A DNA stretch of 20,660 nt from a virus. The stretch is from IMG/VR virus record IMGVR_UViG_3300029923_000122, positions 1-20,660 of that record; one strand, written 5' to 3'. Shown here piece by piece: positions 11,443-18,919 of this stretch; the stretch's first letter is position 1, and each line of letters begins with the position of its first letter. The position numbers and the translations under genes were made by a program. The notes below the pieces were generated by a model. It made no database searches. It had not been told where the DNA came from and saw only the letters and a list, made by a program, of their open reading frames with translations.

Positions 11443-11476
11443 AAACCCTAATTAGAAATAGTTAGGGTTTATTTTT
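11443..11476 (+). terminator. Intrinsic terminator, rightward
   Basis: AAACCCTAA (11443-11451) and TTAGGGTTT (11462-11470) form a perfect 9-bp stem around a 10-nt loop, followed by ATTTTT. This is the clearest rho-independent terminator on the plus strand. It ends the short 11211-11437 unit 11 nt before the next start at 11488. Confidence 0.85.
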
Positions 11477-11487
11477 AAATTAATTTT

Positions 11488-11745
11488 ATGTTAGATATTA
11501 TAAAAAGAAATATAAATAGTAATGAAATAAAGCAAGAAGATTTAATTAATTATATTGTAAAGAATTGTGAGTTATTTAATATTCCTATACAAAAGGAATA
11601 CATACCAATTATAATTCAGATGTTTCAATCTGATCTTTTTAATCTTAAAGAGGCTTTTTATAGTACACTTGATAAGATGAATATACAGTATAATAAACTT
11701 TACTCTTCTAAAGGAGATTTAATAAAAGTAATAATATATGAATAA
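11488..11745 (+). CDS. Hypothetical protein, 85 aa
   Basis: Begins MLDIIKRNINSNEIKQEDLI. Predicted all-helical: a first helix pair (IKRNINSNEIKQEDLINYIV), a second (EYIPIIIQMFQSDLF) and a third (LKEAFYSTLDKMNI). No DNA-binding or catalytic motif is evident. Its end overlaps the metallopeptidase start at 11738 by 8 nt, implying co-translation and perhaps a functional pair. No promoter was found between it and the terminator just upstream, so read-through or an unrecognised phage promoter is needed. Confidence 0.7.
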   Translation: MLDIIKRNINSNEIKQEDLINYIVKNCELFNIPIQKEYIPIIIQMFQSDLFNLKEAFYSTLDKMNIQYNKLYSSKGDLIKVIIYE

Positions 11746-12127
11746 GTATTGTAATATAAAACCAGATTTATATCCTTACAATGTAATAGTAAGTATAGAT
11801 CAAACTACTGAAGAATTACATATTAAAGTAAAAAAGTATTTTATTTCTTTTGAAAGTTTTAAATCTTTATTAGGAGAATTTAAGAATAGGTCTGGAGATT
11901 GTACATTTAGTAGTGAAGGTAAAGTTGCTATAATAAGATTAACTGCACAAAAGGATAAAATAGATACATTAAGCATTTTAAATCATGAATTATTACATGC
12001 TACATTTTTTATTCTTGATGATTTAGGAATTAAATTTAATATAGATAGTTCAGATGAAGCTTATACTTATTTGTTTGGTTTTTTATTTACCAAAAGTTAC
12101 AAGCAATTAAAAAAATACATAGGTTAA
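11738..12127 (+). CDS. Predicted zinc metallopeptidase (HExxH), 129 aa
   Basis: The motif NHELLHATFF puts zinc ligands at His83 and His87 with catalytic Glu84. Glu107 in SSDEAYTYLFGFLF, 20 residues later, is a good third ligand, giving the gluzincin-like HExxH...E layout seen in small phage-encoded peptidases. The N-terminal 75 residues are beta-rich (NVIVSI, ELHIKVKKYFISF, KVAIIRL). There is no signal peptide, so it acts in the cytoplasm or virion. It overlaps the preceding helical protein gene by 8 nt. The gene lies upstream of the packaging genes, but whether it processes virion proteins is unknown. Confidence 0.8.
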   Translation: MNKYCNIKPDLYPYNVIVSIDQTTEELHIKVKKYFISFESFKSLLGEFKNRSGDCTFSSEGKVAIIRLTAQKDKIDTLSILNHELLHATFFILDDLGIKFNIDSSDEAYTYLFGFLFTKSYKQLKKYIG

Positions 12128-12142
12128 ATAATGTTAATATAT

Positions 12143-12173
12143 TTTGATATTAAATATATTTTACATATCTTTG
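12143..12173 (+). promoter_or_regulatory. Bacteroidetes-type promoter before 12198
   Basis: TTTG (12143-12146), a 19-nt spacer and TATCTTTG (12166-12173) fit the -33/-7 consensus. The start is expected near 12180, about 18 nt before the ATG at 12198. It is nearly a copy of the promoter at 11159-11190, with the same -7 octamer and flanking ACA. It probably drives the gene string from 12198 towards the terminase. Confidence 0.8.
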
Positions 12174-12197
12174 CAACCATAATTAAAAATATATAAT

Positions 12198-12635
12198 ATG
12201 TTATTTTCAGATATGCCAGATATTCAGTCTATACAAAGTATTAATAACAATACTTATGCTATGGAAGTTATTAATAAATTAGAAGGAATTAAAACAAGAT
12301 TAAAAGAATTACATTGGAATGTAACTAAAAGAGATTTAGTACAACATAGATTTATAGATGAGGTACTAGATGAAGTTATGTCTTATCAAGATGATATAGC
12401 AGAAGATTTACAATCATTTCTAGGAGTAATTCAAATAGGTACATTATCTCCAATCTTACCAGAAGAAAAAGATTTATGTTCAGTATTAAATTGTATAGAT
12501 AAAATTATAAAAGACTTTGAATTAATTTATAAATCTAATCCTGATTATATAGGAGCAATTAATATTAATGAAGGTGCTGCTACTACTTTTAAAAGATTTA
12601 TTTGTTTAGCACAACCATTTTGTAAAACTATTTAA
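12198..12635 (+). CDS. Dps/ferritin-like helical phage protein, 145 aa
   Basis: The central helix TRLKELHWNVTKRDLVQHRF followed by IDEVLDEVMSYQDDIAEDL (residues about 33-71) has the Dps-type arrangement L..LHW......H...D...D, with His39, Trp40, His50 and Asp54. Two further helices follow. This resembles DUF5856-type proteins that crAss-like phages often encode; that identification is from memory. Dps proteins bind iron and protect DNA, but the full set of ferroxidase ligands cannot be confirmed here. It is the first gene behind a consensus promoter; the 71-aa gene starts 1 nt after its stop. Confidence 0.7.
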   Translation: MLFSDMPDIQSIQSINNNTYAMEVINKLEGIKTRLKELHWNVTKRDLVQHRFIDEVLDEVMSYQDDIAEDLQSFLGVIQIGTLSPILPEEKDLCSVLNCIDKIIKDFELIYKSNPDYIGAININEGAATTFKRFICLAQPFCKTI

Positions 12636-12636
12636 T

Positions 12637-12852
12637 ATGAATGACATGATAGCAATAGATCCTTTATACATAAGTGATTACTCTTCAGTAAAGAAATTTA
12701 AATCTGTTAGAAGAGCTATAAGACATAATAATGTAAATTCATTTGGTACAATTTTACCAAAAAGACCTTTTAATAATAGAAAAAATAAACCTTTAGAGAA
12801 TAAGAAAAGGTTAATATATTTTAATATTAAAGAGTTAAAAAAAGTAATGTAA
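12637..12852 (+). CDS. Hypothetical basic protein, 71 aa
   Basis: Begins MNDMIAIDPLYISDYSSVKK. It becomes strongly basic (RRAIRHNN, LPKRPFNNRKNKPLENKKRL) with little hydrophobic core until IYFNIKELKKVM. Possibly a disordered nucleic-acid-binding protein; no family recognised. Start lies 1 nt after the preceding stop, and the zinc-ribbon gene starts 1 nt after its own stop, so all three are likely co-translated. Met4 is an alternative start. A minus-strand frame at 12678-12902 is its shadow. Confidence 0.65.
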   Translation: MNDMIAIDPLYISDYSSVKKFKSVRRAIRHNNVNSFGTILPKRPFNNRKNKPLENKKRLIYFNIKELKKVM

Positions 12853-12853
12853 T

Positions 12854-13045
12854 ATGGAAGAAGATGTAGATTATAATAAAGAACCTGTTTATTATTGTAC
12901 AAGATGTTTATCTTTATATATAAGAAATATAGGAGATTTAGACTACTGTGAAAAATGTGGTTCTACTTCAATTCAAGAAACTCAGATTGAAGATTGGGAA
13001 GAAAAATATAAAAATAAATTTAATAAATCATTTTTAGAAAATTAA
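12854..13045 (+). CDS. Zinc-ribbon protein, 63 aa
   Basis: Two knuckles are visible: Cys15-x-x-Cys18 (YYCTRCLSL) and Cys32-x-x-Cys35 (DYCEKCGS), 13 residues apart, a rubredoxin-like zinc ribbon that should hold one structural zinc. N-terminal and C-terminal arms are acidic and charged (EEDVDYNKEP, EDWEEKYKNKF). Such single-ribbon proteins usually mediate protein-protein or nucleic-acid contacts; in a phage, candidates are transcription or packaging accessories. It sits in the packaging-side operon between the 71-aa gene and the coiled-coil gene. Confidence 0.8.
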   Translation: MEEDVDYNKEPVYYCTRCLSLYIRNIGDLDYCEKCGSTSIQETQIEDWEEKYKNKFNKSFLEN

Positions 13046-13063
13046 AAATTAAAGTAAAATAAA

Positions 13064-13498
13064 ATGGATACAAAAGAATTAAAATTAAGTTACGAGCAAT
13101 TAGAAGCATTGGCAGGCCAAGCTACAGATCAAAATCAAAAACTTTCTCAACGTGTAAAAGAGTTAGAAAACTTTTCTTTATTTAAAAGATTAGATTATCT
13201 TTTTCTTATTGTAAAGATGAGTGATAAGTTTGATAGTGAGCTTGTTAAAAGTGTGGTGAATGAAATAACTTATAATATTGTTGGACCTAAAGAAGATACT
13301 ACTGATAAAGTTGAAACTACTTCTGACCCTATTATAAAAGATGATACTAGTATTCCTACTAATAACCCTCATATTCCAGATAATTTGCAAGTTAATGCAG
13401 TTGTTAATTCTAGTTTAACAACTACAGAAGATGCAGTTGTTAGTGAACCTTTAACAACTAATGCATCCACAGATAATACTATAGTAAGTGCTTCTTGA
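13064..13498 (+). CDS. Coiled-coil protein with disordered Thr/Asp-rich tail, 144 aa
   Basis: The N-terminus MDTKELKLSYEQLEALAGQA with KLSQRVKELENFSLFKRLDY is a heptad-like coiled coil (residues about 5-55), followed by a helix (FDSELVKSVVNEITYNI) to about residue 86. The last 60 residues are low-complexity, rich in Thr, Asp, Ser, Val and Pro, and lack aromatic residues, as in disordered linkers. It uses TGA as stop. Coiled coil plus disordered tail upstream of TerL would suit a scaffold or packaging adaptor, but no family is recognised. A minus-strand frame in its 3' half is a shadow. Confidence 0.75.
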   Translation: MDTKELKLSYEQLEALAGQATDQNQKLSQRVKELENFSLFKRLDYLFLIVKMSDKFDSELVKSVVNEITYNIVGPKEDTTDKVETTSDPIIKDDTSIPTNNPHIPDNLQVNAVVNSSLTTTEDAVVSEPLTTNASTDNTIVSAS

Positions 13499-13534
13499 AT
13501 TACTAGATTGTTTAATAAAATATTTAAGTAAATA

Positions 13535-13909
13535 ATGAATAAAAATTCCAATATTATAAGAATTCCTTCTACAAAAGAAAGACTTTTTTTGTATTGGTTT
13601 GAATTCTTAAAACCTTATAATAAACTTACTTCTACAGAGTGCAAATTAGCTGCTAGATTACTATCAGAAAGATTTGAATTAGAAAAGATTATTAAGGATG
13701 ATGATTTAGTAGATTCTACTATGCTTAGTAATAGTAAGAAATTTATAGGTGAAGGAGATCTAACGCAATCACATTATTATTTCTTGATGGGGGTTTTAAA
13801 AAGAAAAAAGGTTATTGTTAATAATAAGTTTAATAAAAAATTAATACCTAATATTAGTGAAAATTCTAAGGATTTTCAACTTATATTTTATTTTGATTTA
13901 AAAGAATGA
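13535..13909 (+). CDS. Conserved crAss-like pre-terminase protein, 124 aa
   Basis: The segments ERLFLYWFEFLKPYNKLTST, ECKLAARLLSERFELEKII, SHYYFLMGVLKRKKVIVNNK, LIPNI and FQLIFYFDL match a protein type I recall from crAss-like phages close to the terminase. The layout (helix, helix, recognition-like helix SQSHYYFLMGVLKRKKV, beta hairpin) looks like a winged-helix DNA-binding domain. That would suit a transcription regulator or a small-terminase-like role. Stop TGA overlaps the next ATG (ATGA). Confidence 0.75.
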   Translation: MNKNSNIIRIPSTKERLFLYWFEFLKPYNKLTSTECKLAARLLSERFELEKIIKDDDLVDSTMLSNSKKFIGEGDLTQSHYYFLMGVLKRKKVIVNNKFNKKLIPNISENSKDFQLIFYFDLKE

Positions 13910-14187
13910 TAACATTTGATAATAGTCAAAAAGAAACCATACAAGAGGCAGCAAAAGAATTAGACATCCCTATAGAGATTATTACTGCAGTGTACTATTC
14001 TCAATGGGGATGTATTAAATCTAAAATACAAGAATTAGAGTTATTTAATCCTACACTTACAGAGGAAGAATTTAATAAGATTAAGGGTAGTTTTAATTTA
14101 CCAAGTATAGGTAAATTGTATCCTAGCTGGAAAACTATCCATGGTCTAAGAGTATTTAAAGAAATAAAAAAGAATAATAAAAAATAA
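13906..14187 (+). CDS. Conserved crAss-like pre-terminase protein, 93 aa
   Basis: Begins MITFDNSQKETIQEAAKELD, with LDIPIEIITAVYYSQWGCIK forming a UBA-like or helical start, then acidic helices and SFNLPSIGKLYPSWKTIHGL. The motif SFN(L/I)PS.GKLY..W recurs in crAss-like phage proteins next to the gene type at 13535. Starts by 4-nt overlap with that gene and ends by TAATG overlap with the next, so the three are translationally coupled. Function unknown, but constant association suggests a packaging or virion-assembly module. Confidence 0.75.
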   Translation: MITFDNSQKETIQEAAKELDIPIEIITAVYYSQWGCIKSKIQELELFNPTLTEEEFNKIKGSFNLPSIGKLYPSWKTIHGLRVFKEIKKNNKK

Positions 14188-14633
14188 TGAAAGATATAGA
14201 ATTATTAGAAATACAACCTTTATTTTCAGGAGTTATAACTACTGCAGAAAAATATGATACAGACACTACATTTGGAGATTCTGCTATTATAGATGCTAAA
14301 AAAATAGATACTTTATCAGAGTATCAAACTGTTACAGCTATAGGTAACTTTGTAACTGCTGTTAAAGTTGGTGATTTAGTAAAGATTAATCCTACAGCAT
14401 ATCAAGATAAGAAGTATAAAAATACTATTAAAGAGGATATGGTTGAAACTTATACTCCAACTGTTAACTATAATTTTAATATAATTGAGGTAAATAGTGC
14501 ACCTATGTTATATATTCAAGATAGAGATATTGAATTAATAGTACTAAAACATAAAGAAAAAGAAATTGTTAAAAGTAAATCTAAAATAATCACTGAAAAA
14601 GATCTTAAAAAACCACTGATTATTAAAGCATAA
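14187..14633 (+). CDS. GroES-like (Cpn10-fold) phage protein, 148 aa
   Basis: The core reads LEIQPLFSGVITTAEKYDTD, then IDTLSEYQTVTAIGNFVTAV and KVGDLVKINPTAY. This is the co-chaperonin beta-barrel pattern (a mobile-loop-like TTAEKYDTDTTFGDS region, then V.AVG......VGD.V.......). A C-terminal extension (from about residue 105) carries EVNSAPMLYIQDRDIELIV and a basic helix. Phage GroES-like proteins can pair with host GroEL to fold capsid proteins, but crAss-like members may instead be structural. Coupled to the preceding gene (TAATG). Confidence 0.65.
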   Translation: MKDIELLEIQPLFSGVITTAEKYDTDTTFGDSAIIDAKKIDTLSEYQTVTAIGNFVTAVKVGDLVKINPTAYQDKKYKNTIKEDMVETYTPTVNYNFNIIEVNSAPMLYIQDRDIELIVLKHKEKEIVKSKSKIITEKDLKKPLIIKA

Positions 14634-14639
14634 TATATT

Positions 14640-15200
14640 ATGAAATTATTTAAATACGATAATTGGGAATTAAGTATTTCAGAAGAAGCCTTGTGTATCA
14701 AGGCTTTTGCTGTTTTATTTAAAAGAGATAGAACTGTTAATAAGGATAGAGCTAAGCAAGAATTAGGATTTATTTATTTTGCTTATGATCCTAGAAGTGA
14801 TTATATGTATATAGTAGATGAACAAGAAAGAATAGATATTATTAAAGAACAAGAAGGATTAGATTCTAAATGGCATCCAGATAAGTCAGTTTTAGAAGCT
14901 ATAGAAGTATATAAATCTTTAACTCAAACTACTTCTTCATTGTTATTAGAAGATACTAGATTTGCTATTGCAGGTGTGAGAAAGTTTTTAAGAGATTTAG
15001 ATTTATCTATAGAAGATGAGAAAGGTAAACCTAAATATACCATTAATACTGTAATATCAGCAATAAATCAAATACCTGATTTATCTGAAAAATTAAGAAA
15101 AGCAGAAGAAGCACTTAATAAAGAATTAGAAGAAAATGGTAAAATGAGAGGACAAAAACAAAAGAAACTTTTTGAAGATGGTTTAATGTTAAATAAATAA
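14640..15200 (+). CDS. Conserved crAss-like protein upstream of TerL, 186 aa
   Basis: Begins MKLFKYDNWELSISEEALCI. An N-terminal alpha/beta part contains LFKRDRTVNKDRAKQELGFI, YFAYDPRSDY and GLDSKWHPDKSVLEAIEVYK. The C-terminal half is helical (residues 100-186) with LLLEDTRFAIAGVRKFLRDL, INQIPDLSEKLRKAEEALNK and a charged tail. The KRDR...K..A..EL.FI..A.D...DY pattern is conserved in crAss-like phages near TerL. By position it is the best local candidate for a small terminase or packaging cofactor, but no TerS motif is visible. Confidence 0.7.
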   Translation: MKLFKYDNWELSISEEALCIKAFAVLFKRDRTVNKDRAKQELGFIYFAYDPRSDYMYIVDEQERIDIIKEQEGLDSKWHPDKSVLEAIEVYKSLTQTTSSLLLEDTRFAIAGVRKFLRDLDLSIEDEKGKPKYTINTVISAINQIPDLSEKLRKAEEALNKELEENGKMRGQKQKKLFEDGLMLNK

Positions 15201-15202
15201 AT

Positions 15203-15532
15203 ATGGAAAAGTCTATTATAGAACTTGCTTTATGTAATTATTATGCTATTACTTTTAAAAAGAATAATGTTACTTTTATAATCACTAAAAATAAAGATAT
15301 ATATAGTTCATTTACATCTTCTATAAAGACTATAAGTTTAACTTTGTGGATGATTTCTAATAGAAGTAAAATAGATTTATTAAGTGTAGAACATACATAC
15401 AAAGTCAAATCAGACATACAAGATTTAAAAACTAAAAATGAATTATACTCTTCTCTATTAAGTAATATATTTAAGATTATAGAAAATGGTGAATTAAAAA
15501 GAATATTAGATAATAATGGTACAAGTGAATAA
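15203..15532 (+). CDS. Hypothetical protein, 109 aa, overlapping the TerL start
   Basis: Begins MEKSIIELALCNYYAITFKK. An N-terminal beta region (AITFKKNNVTFIITKNKD), a helical middle (SIKTISLTLWMISNR) and a C-terminal amphipathic helix (LYSSLLSNIFKIIENGELKR). No family recognised. It starts 2 nt after the preceding stop, and its last 17 nt overlap TerL from the chosen TerL ATG at 15516. Position directly before TerL makes a packaging role possible. Confidence 0.7.
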   Translation: MEKSIIELALCNYYAITFKKNNVTFIITKNKDIYSSFTSSIKTISLTLWMISNRSKIDLLSVEHTYKVKSDIQDLKTKNELYSSLLSNIFKIIENGELKRILDNNGTSE

Positions 15533-18500
15533 ATATCAAACTAAAATAACAGATGAATTATTAGATTCTTTACCTAAAGAAATATCTGATGAATTTATTG
15601 ATCTTGTTAATAATGTAGAGTATATAAAGAGGTTTATTTCTCCTATTAGAAAATATGCTAAAGATTTACAAAGAGATGATAAAGAAAAGATTATTGTAGA
15701 TGTATGTAACCCACATATATTAGAAGATATGGAATACTTTAGACCTACTGGTAACTATTATAGAAAATATGGAGTAATAACTAAATTACGTCCTAATCCT
15801 AATCCTAATAGTGATTTTGGTAAATGGCAATTACAAGAGATAGATAGAATATGGCATGGAATGATAAGACCTTCTGATGGGGAATGGATTACAGGACAAA
15901 TGTATTTTTATCTTAATTACATGCCTATAATACAATCTAAAGTTAGAGAAGGTACCAAAATAGCAGATCGTATTGTAGATTTTCCAGAAGTTTGGGATGG
16001 TGTATATTTATGGTTTCATTATATAGATCAAGCTAGAAATGGTGGTATTTATAATGATTTTAAAGGGGGACAGCATGGATTACAAATTGCAGCAAGAGGA
16101 CGTTCAAAAGCTCATCCATACTCTCAACATGTATATACTCCAGATGGAATAAAAACTTGGGGTAGTATTAAAGTTGGTGATTTATTATTTGGAGATGATG
16201 GTAAAACAACAAAAGTAATAGATATTCCATTTGATGATTTTACAGATATATATAAGATAACTACTAGAGATGGTAGAATTGTATATGCATCAGAAGATCA
16301 CTTGTGGAAAGTATATCAACATGGTTTTAAAGAAAAATATACTATTAAAAGTACTAAAGAGTTATTATGTAATTATAAAGGTACTAGAAAAATATCAGAT
16401 AGAAATCCTAATGGAGTAGAATTTAAATATGGAATACCCATAAATAATAGTGTAGAATTTTCAATACAATCTACTAAAGTAGATCCTTACACATTTGGAT
16501 TATTATTAGGAGATGGTAGTTTTAGAGGTAGTGGGGTAAATAATGTATATTTTACTTCTGAAGAATCTGATATGGAAACTTACAAGACTTATATACCATA
16601 TAAGATAAAGAAATGGAATACTAAGATGGGTTATGGTATAGAGATAGATAAATTCTCAACTATACTTAAAGAATACGGTTTATTCTTTACTAAATCAGAT
16701 GGGAAATTTATACCAGATGAATATAAATTTAATTCTAAAGAAATCAGACTAGAATTATTAAAAGGTTTAATGGATTCTGATGGGTATGTGGGGGATACTG
16801 GTATACCTACTATAGGTTTATCTTCTAAAAGAATGATTGATGATATTGCTTTTATAGCAAGAAGTTTAGGATATAATTGCAGATATACAAAACAAAAAGC
16901 AGGTTATAAAAAAGAAGGTGTCTATATACCTTGTTTAGATACTTATATATTATCTATATTTACAAATGATAAAATATTTAAACTGAATAGAAAGAATAAT
17001 AAACTAACAGAATTTAAATCAGGATACTCAAGAAGTAATAAAATACAATCTAGAATTATAAATATAGAATATTCACATAAAGAAAAAGCTAAGTGTGTAA
17101 CAGTAGATAATGAATCACATTGTTACTTAATAGGAGATTTTATAACAACACATAATTCGTATAGTACAGCATCTATTTTAGCTAGATTATTTGTATGTGG
17201 AGATAATGAATTTTCTAATAATAAAACTATTGGAATTGTTACTGCTCAAGATAAAGAAAAATTAATTAAAGATGGTACATTAAATAAGTTTGCAACTTGT
17301 ATAGATTTTTGTGCTGAACACACACAATTTCCTTCTCAAAGATTAAAAAGTTCATTATCTGATATGCAATGGACTATGGGATATATTGACAGTTCTTCTA
17401 ATACTAATAAAGGAACTGAAAATACTACTATGGGAGTTGCAGCAGGAGATGATGCAGATAAAAGTAGAGGTAAAAGGGCAAATATATTTATTTATGAAGA
17501 ATATGGTGCCTTCCGTAAATTTATGGATATTTGGAATGTAAATTTACCTTCTGTACAAGAAGGGGATATAGCTTTTGGTCAAGCTCTTGGTATTGCTACA
17601 GGTGGTAGTGAAGGAAGTAGTTTTTCTGGAGCTATGGAAATGATTTATAATCCTATTGGTTATAATGTATATGCAGTACCAAATGTCTATGATAAAAATT
17701 CTCAAGGAAAACAAAAAACTATATTTTTTTATGGTGCTTATTTAAGTAGAAAAGGCCATTATGATAAAGATGGTAATTCAGATGTTATAAGTGCTTTACT
17801 AGAAGTATTAAACAATAGATATAAATTAAAATATAACTCTTCTGATCCTACATCACTATCAAGAAATAAGGCTGAAAATCCTATTACTATACAAGAGGCT
17901 ATAATGAAGAGAGAATCAACTATTTATCCTGTATCTGAATTAACAGATAGAATAAATGAGATTGATTTTAATCCTAAAAGTTTAGATGATGTATTAATTG
18001 GTAATTTAACTTTTAAAAATGGTAAGGTTATATATGAACCTTCTTATGATGTAAAACCTATTAGGGAATTTCCACATAAAGATAATAAACTTACTGGCTG
18101 TATAGAGATTTATGAACTTCCTAAAACAGATAGTAATGGTAATGTATTAAGAGGTAGATATATTTCTGGCTGCGATCCATATGACGATGATGAATCAGAA
18201 ACACTTTCTTTAGGTTCATTACTAATATTAGATTTATGGACAGATGAAATAGTATTTGAATACACTGGAAGACCACAATTTGCTGATGAGTTTTATGAAA
18301 ATTGTAGAAAAGCATTATTATTTTATAATGCTGAAGCTAATTATGAAAACAATAAAAAAGGTTTGTTTGCTTATTTTTCTAAACACAATTGTTTATATCT
18401 ACTTTCTGATACTTTAGAATTTCTTAAGGATAAAGAAATGATAAAAGTTGGTATTGGAAATAAATCTAAAGGAACTATTTCTACTGCTCCTATAAAGGCT

Positions 18501-18836
18501 TATGGAAGAAGGGCTATTAGAGATTATTTGTTAAAACCTACAATTATTACTAAAAATAATAATGGTGAAGATGAAGAAATATCTATATCAAGATTATTTA
18601 CTATTAAGAACAGAGCCTTATTGAAAGAATTAACACTTTGGAGTAGTGATGGTAACTATGATAGACATGATGCTTTAGCAATGTTAATGCTTATTAGAGA
18701 AGATAAATTAAGACTAATGGGAGATAATTCTTTTAATACTAGAGAAATAGTTGATAATAATTATTTAGGTAATGATGATTTCTTTAATGTTAATTATAAA
18801 GAACCTAAAAGTAATAATTGGGTAATAGATAATTAG
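15516..18836 (+). CDS. terL: Terminase large subunit (TerL) with in-frame intein
   Basis: The 1106-residue precursor splices to a predicted 757-aa TerL. The ATPase has Walker A AARGRSK/SY, split after Lys198 by the intein and resumed at Ser548, and Walker B IFIYEE with acidic residues 661-662. The RNase H-like nuclease has Asp887 in GCDPYDDD, acidic YNAEANYENN and Asp1052 in YDRHDAL. It cuts concatemeric DNA and drives packaging into the prohead together with the portal protein. The N-terminal domain (DRIWHGMIRPSDGEW, QMYFYLNYMPI) is the crAss-like form. I use the ATG at 15516; GTG three codons on is an alternative. The stop is TAG and a promoter-like site follows. Confidence 0.95.
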   Translation: MVQVNKYQTKITDELLDSLPKEISDEFIDLVNNVEYIKRFISPIRKYAKDLQRDDKEKIIVDVCNPHILEDMEYFRPTGNYYRKYGVITKLRPNPNPNSDFGKWQLQEIDRIWHGMIRPSDGEWITGQMYFYLNYMPIIQSKVREGTKIADRIVDFPEVWDGVYLWFHYIDQARNGGIYNDFKGGQHGLQIAARGRSKAHPYSQHVYTPDGIKTWGSIKVGDLLFGDDGKTTKVIDIPFDDFTDIYKITTRDGRIVYASEDHLWKVYQHGFKEKYTIKSTKELLCNYKGTRKISDRNPNGVEFKYGIPINNSVEFSIQSTKVDPYTFGLLLGDGSFRGSGVNNVYFTSEESDMETYKTYIPYKIKKWNTKMGYGIEIDKFSTILKEYGLFFTKSDGKFIPDEYKFNSKEIRLELLKGLMDSDGYVGDTGIPTIGLSSKRMIDDIAFIARSLGYNCRYTKQKAGYKKEGVYIPCLDTYILSIFTNDKIFKLNRKNNKLTEFKSGYSRSNKIQSRIINIEYSHKEKAKCVTVDNESHCYLIGDFITTHNSYSTASILARLFVCGDNEFSNNKTIGIVTAQDKEKLIKDGTLNKFATCIDFCAEHTQFPSQRLKSSLSDMQWTMGYIDSSSNTNKGTENTTMGVAAGDDADKSRGKRANIFIYEEYGAFRKFMDIWNVNLPSVQEGDIAFGQALGIATGGSEGSSFSGAMEMIYNPIGYNVYAVPNVYDKNSQGKQKTIFFYGAYLSRKGHYDKDGNSDVISALLEVLNNRYKLKYNSSDPTSLSRNKAENPITIQEAIMKRESTIYPVSELTDRINEIDFNPKSLDDVLIGNLTFKNGKVIYEPSYDVKPIREFPHKDNKLTGCIEIYELPKTDSNGNVLRGRYISGCDPYDDDESETLSLGSLLILDLWTDEIVFEYTGRPQFADEFYENCRKALLFYNAEANYENNKKGLFAYFSKHNCLYLLSDTLEFLKDKEMIKVGIGNKSKGTISTAPIKAYGRRAIRDYLLKPTIITKNNNGEDEEISISRLFTIKNRALLKELTLWSSDGNYDRHDALAMLMLIREDKLRLMGDNSFNTREIVDNNYLGNDDFFNVNYKEPKSNNWVIDN
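16110..17156 (+). mobile_element. Class 3-type intein with LAGLIDADG endonuclease in TerL
   Basis: A 349-residue intein (TerL precursor residues 199-547). Numbering within the intein: Ala1 replaces the usual Cys/Ser. Block A reads YTPDGIKTWGSIKVGD. Block B is YASEDHLWKV with His64 and Trp66. Block F is KCVTVDNESH with Cys329. Block G is FITTHN with Thr347, His348 and Asn349, and Ser is the +1 residue. Trp66, Cys329 and Thr347 fit the WCT signature of class 3 inteins, which use the block F Cys as first nucleophile. The homing endonuclease has two LAGLIDADG helices: YTFGLLLGDGSF (Asp135) and LLKGLMDSDGYVG (Asp224). It interrupts the ATPase P-loop between Lys and Ser, so TerL should be inactive until splicing. 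Confidence 0.93.
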
Positions 18837-18866
18837 TGTAATAAATTATAGTATTTTACTTTATCT

Positions 18867-18898
18867 ATTGTTATTGTTAATTTTAATTTTTATTTTTG
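18867..18898 (+). promoter_or_regulatory. Probable promoter before the portal gene
   Basis: TATTTTTG (18891-18898) fits TAnnTTTG, with ATTG (18867-18870, three of four matches to TTTG) 20 nt upstream. It would start transcription about 15 nt before the portal ATG at 18920. The 83-nt TerL-portal gap has no other feature. Confidence 0.5.
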
Positions 18899-18919
18899 TG
18901 CTTTTAAATATACTAATAT

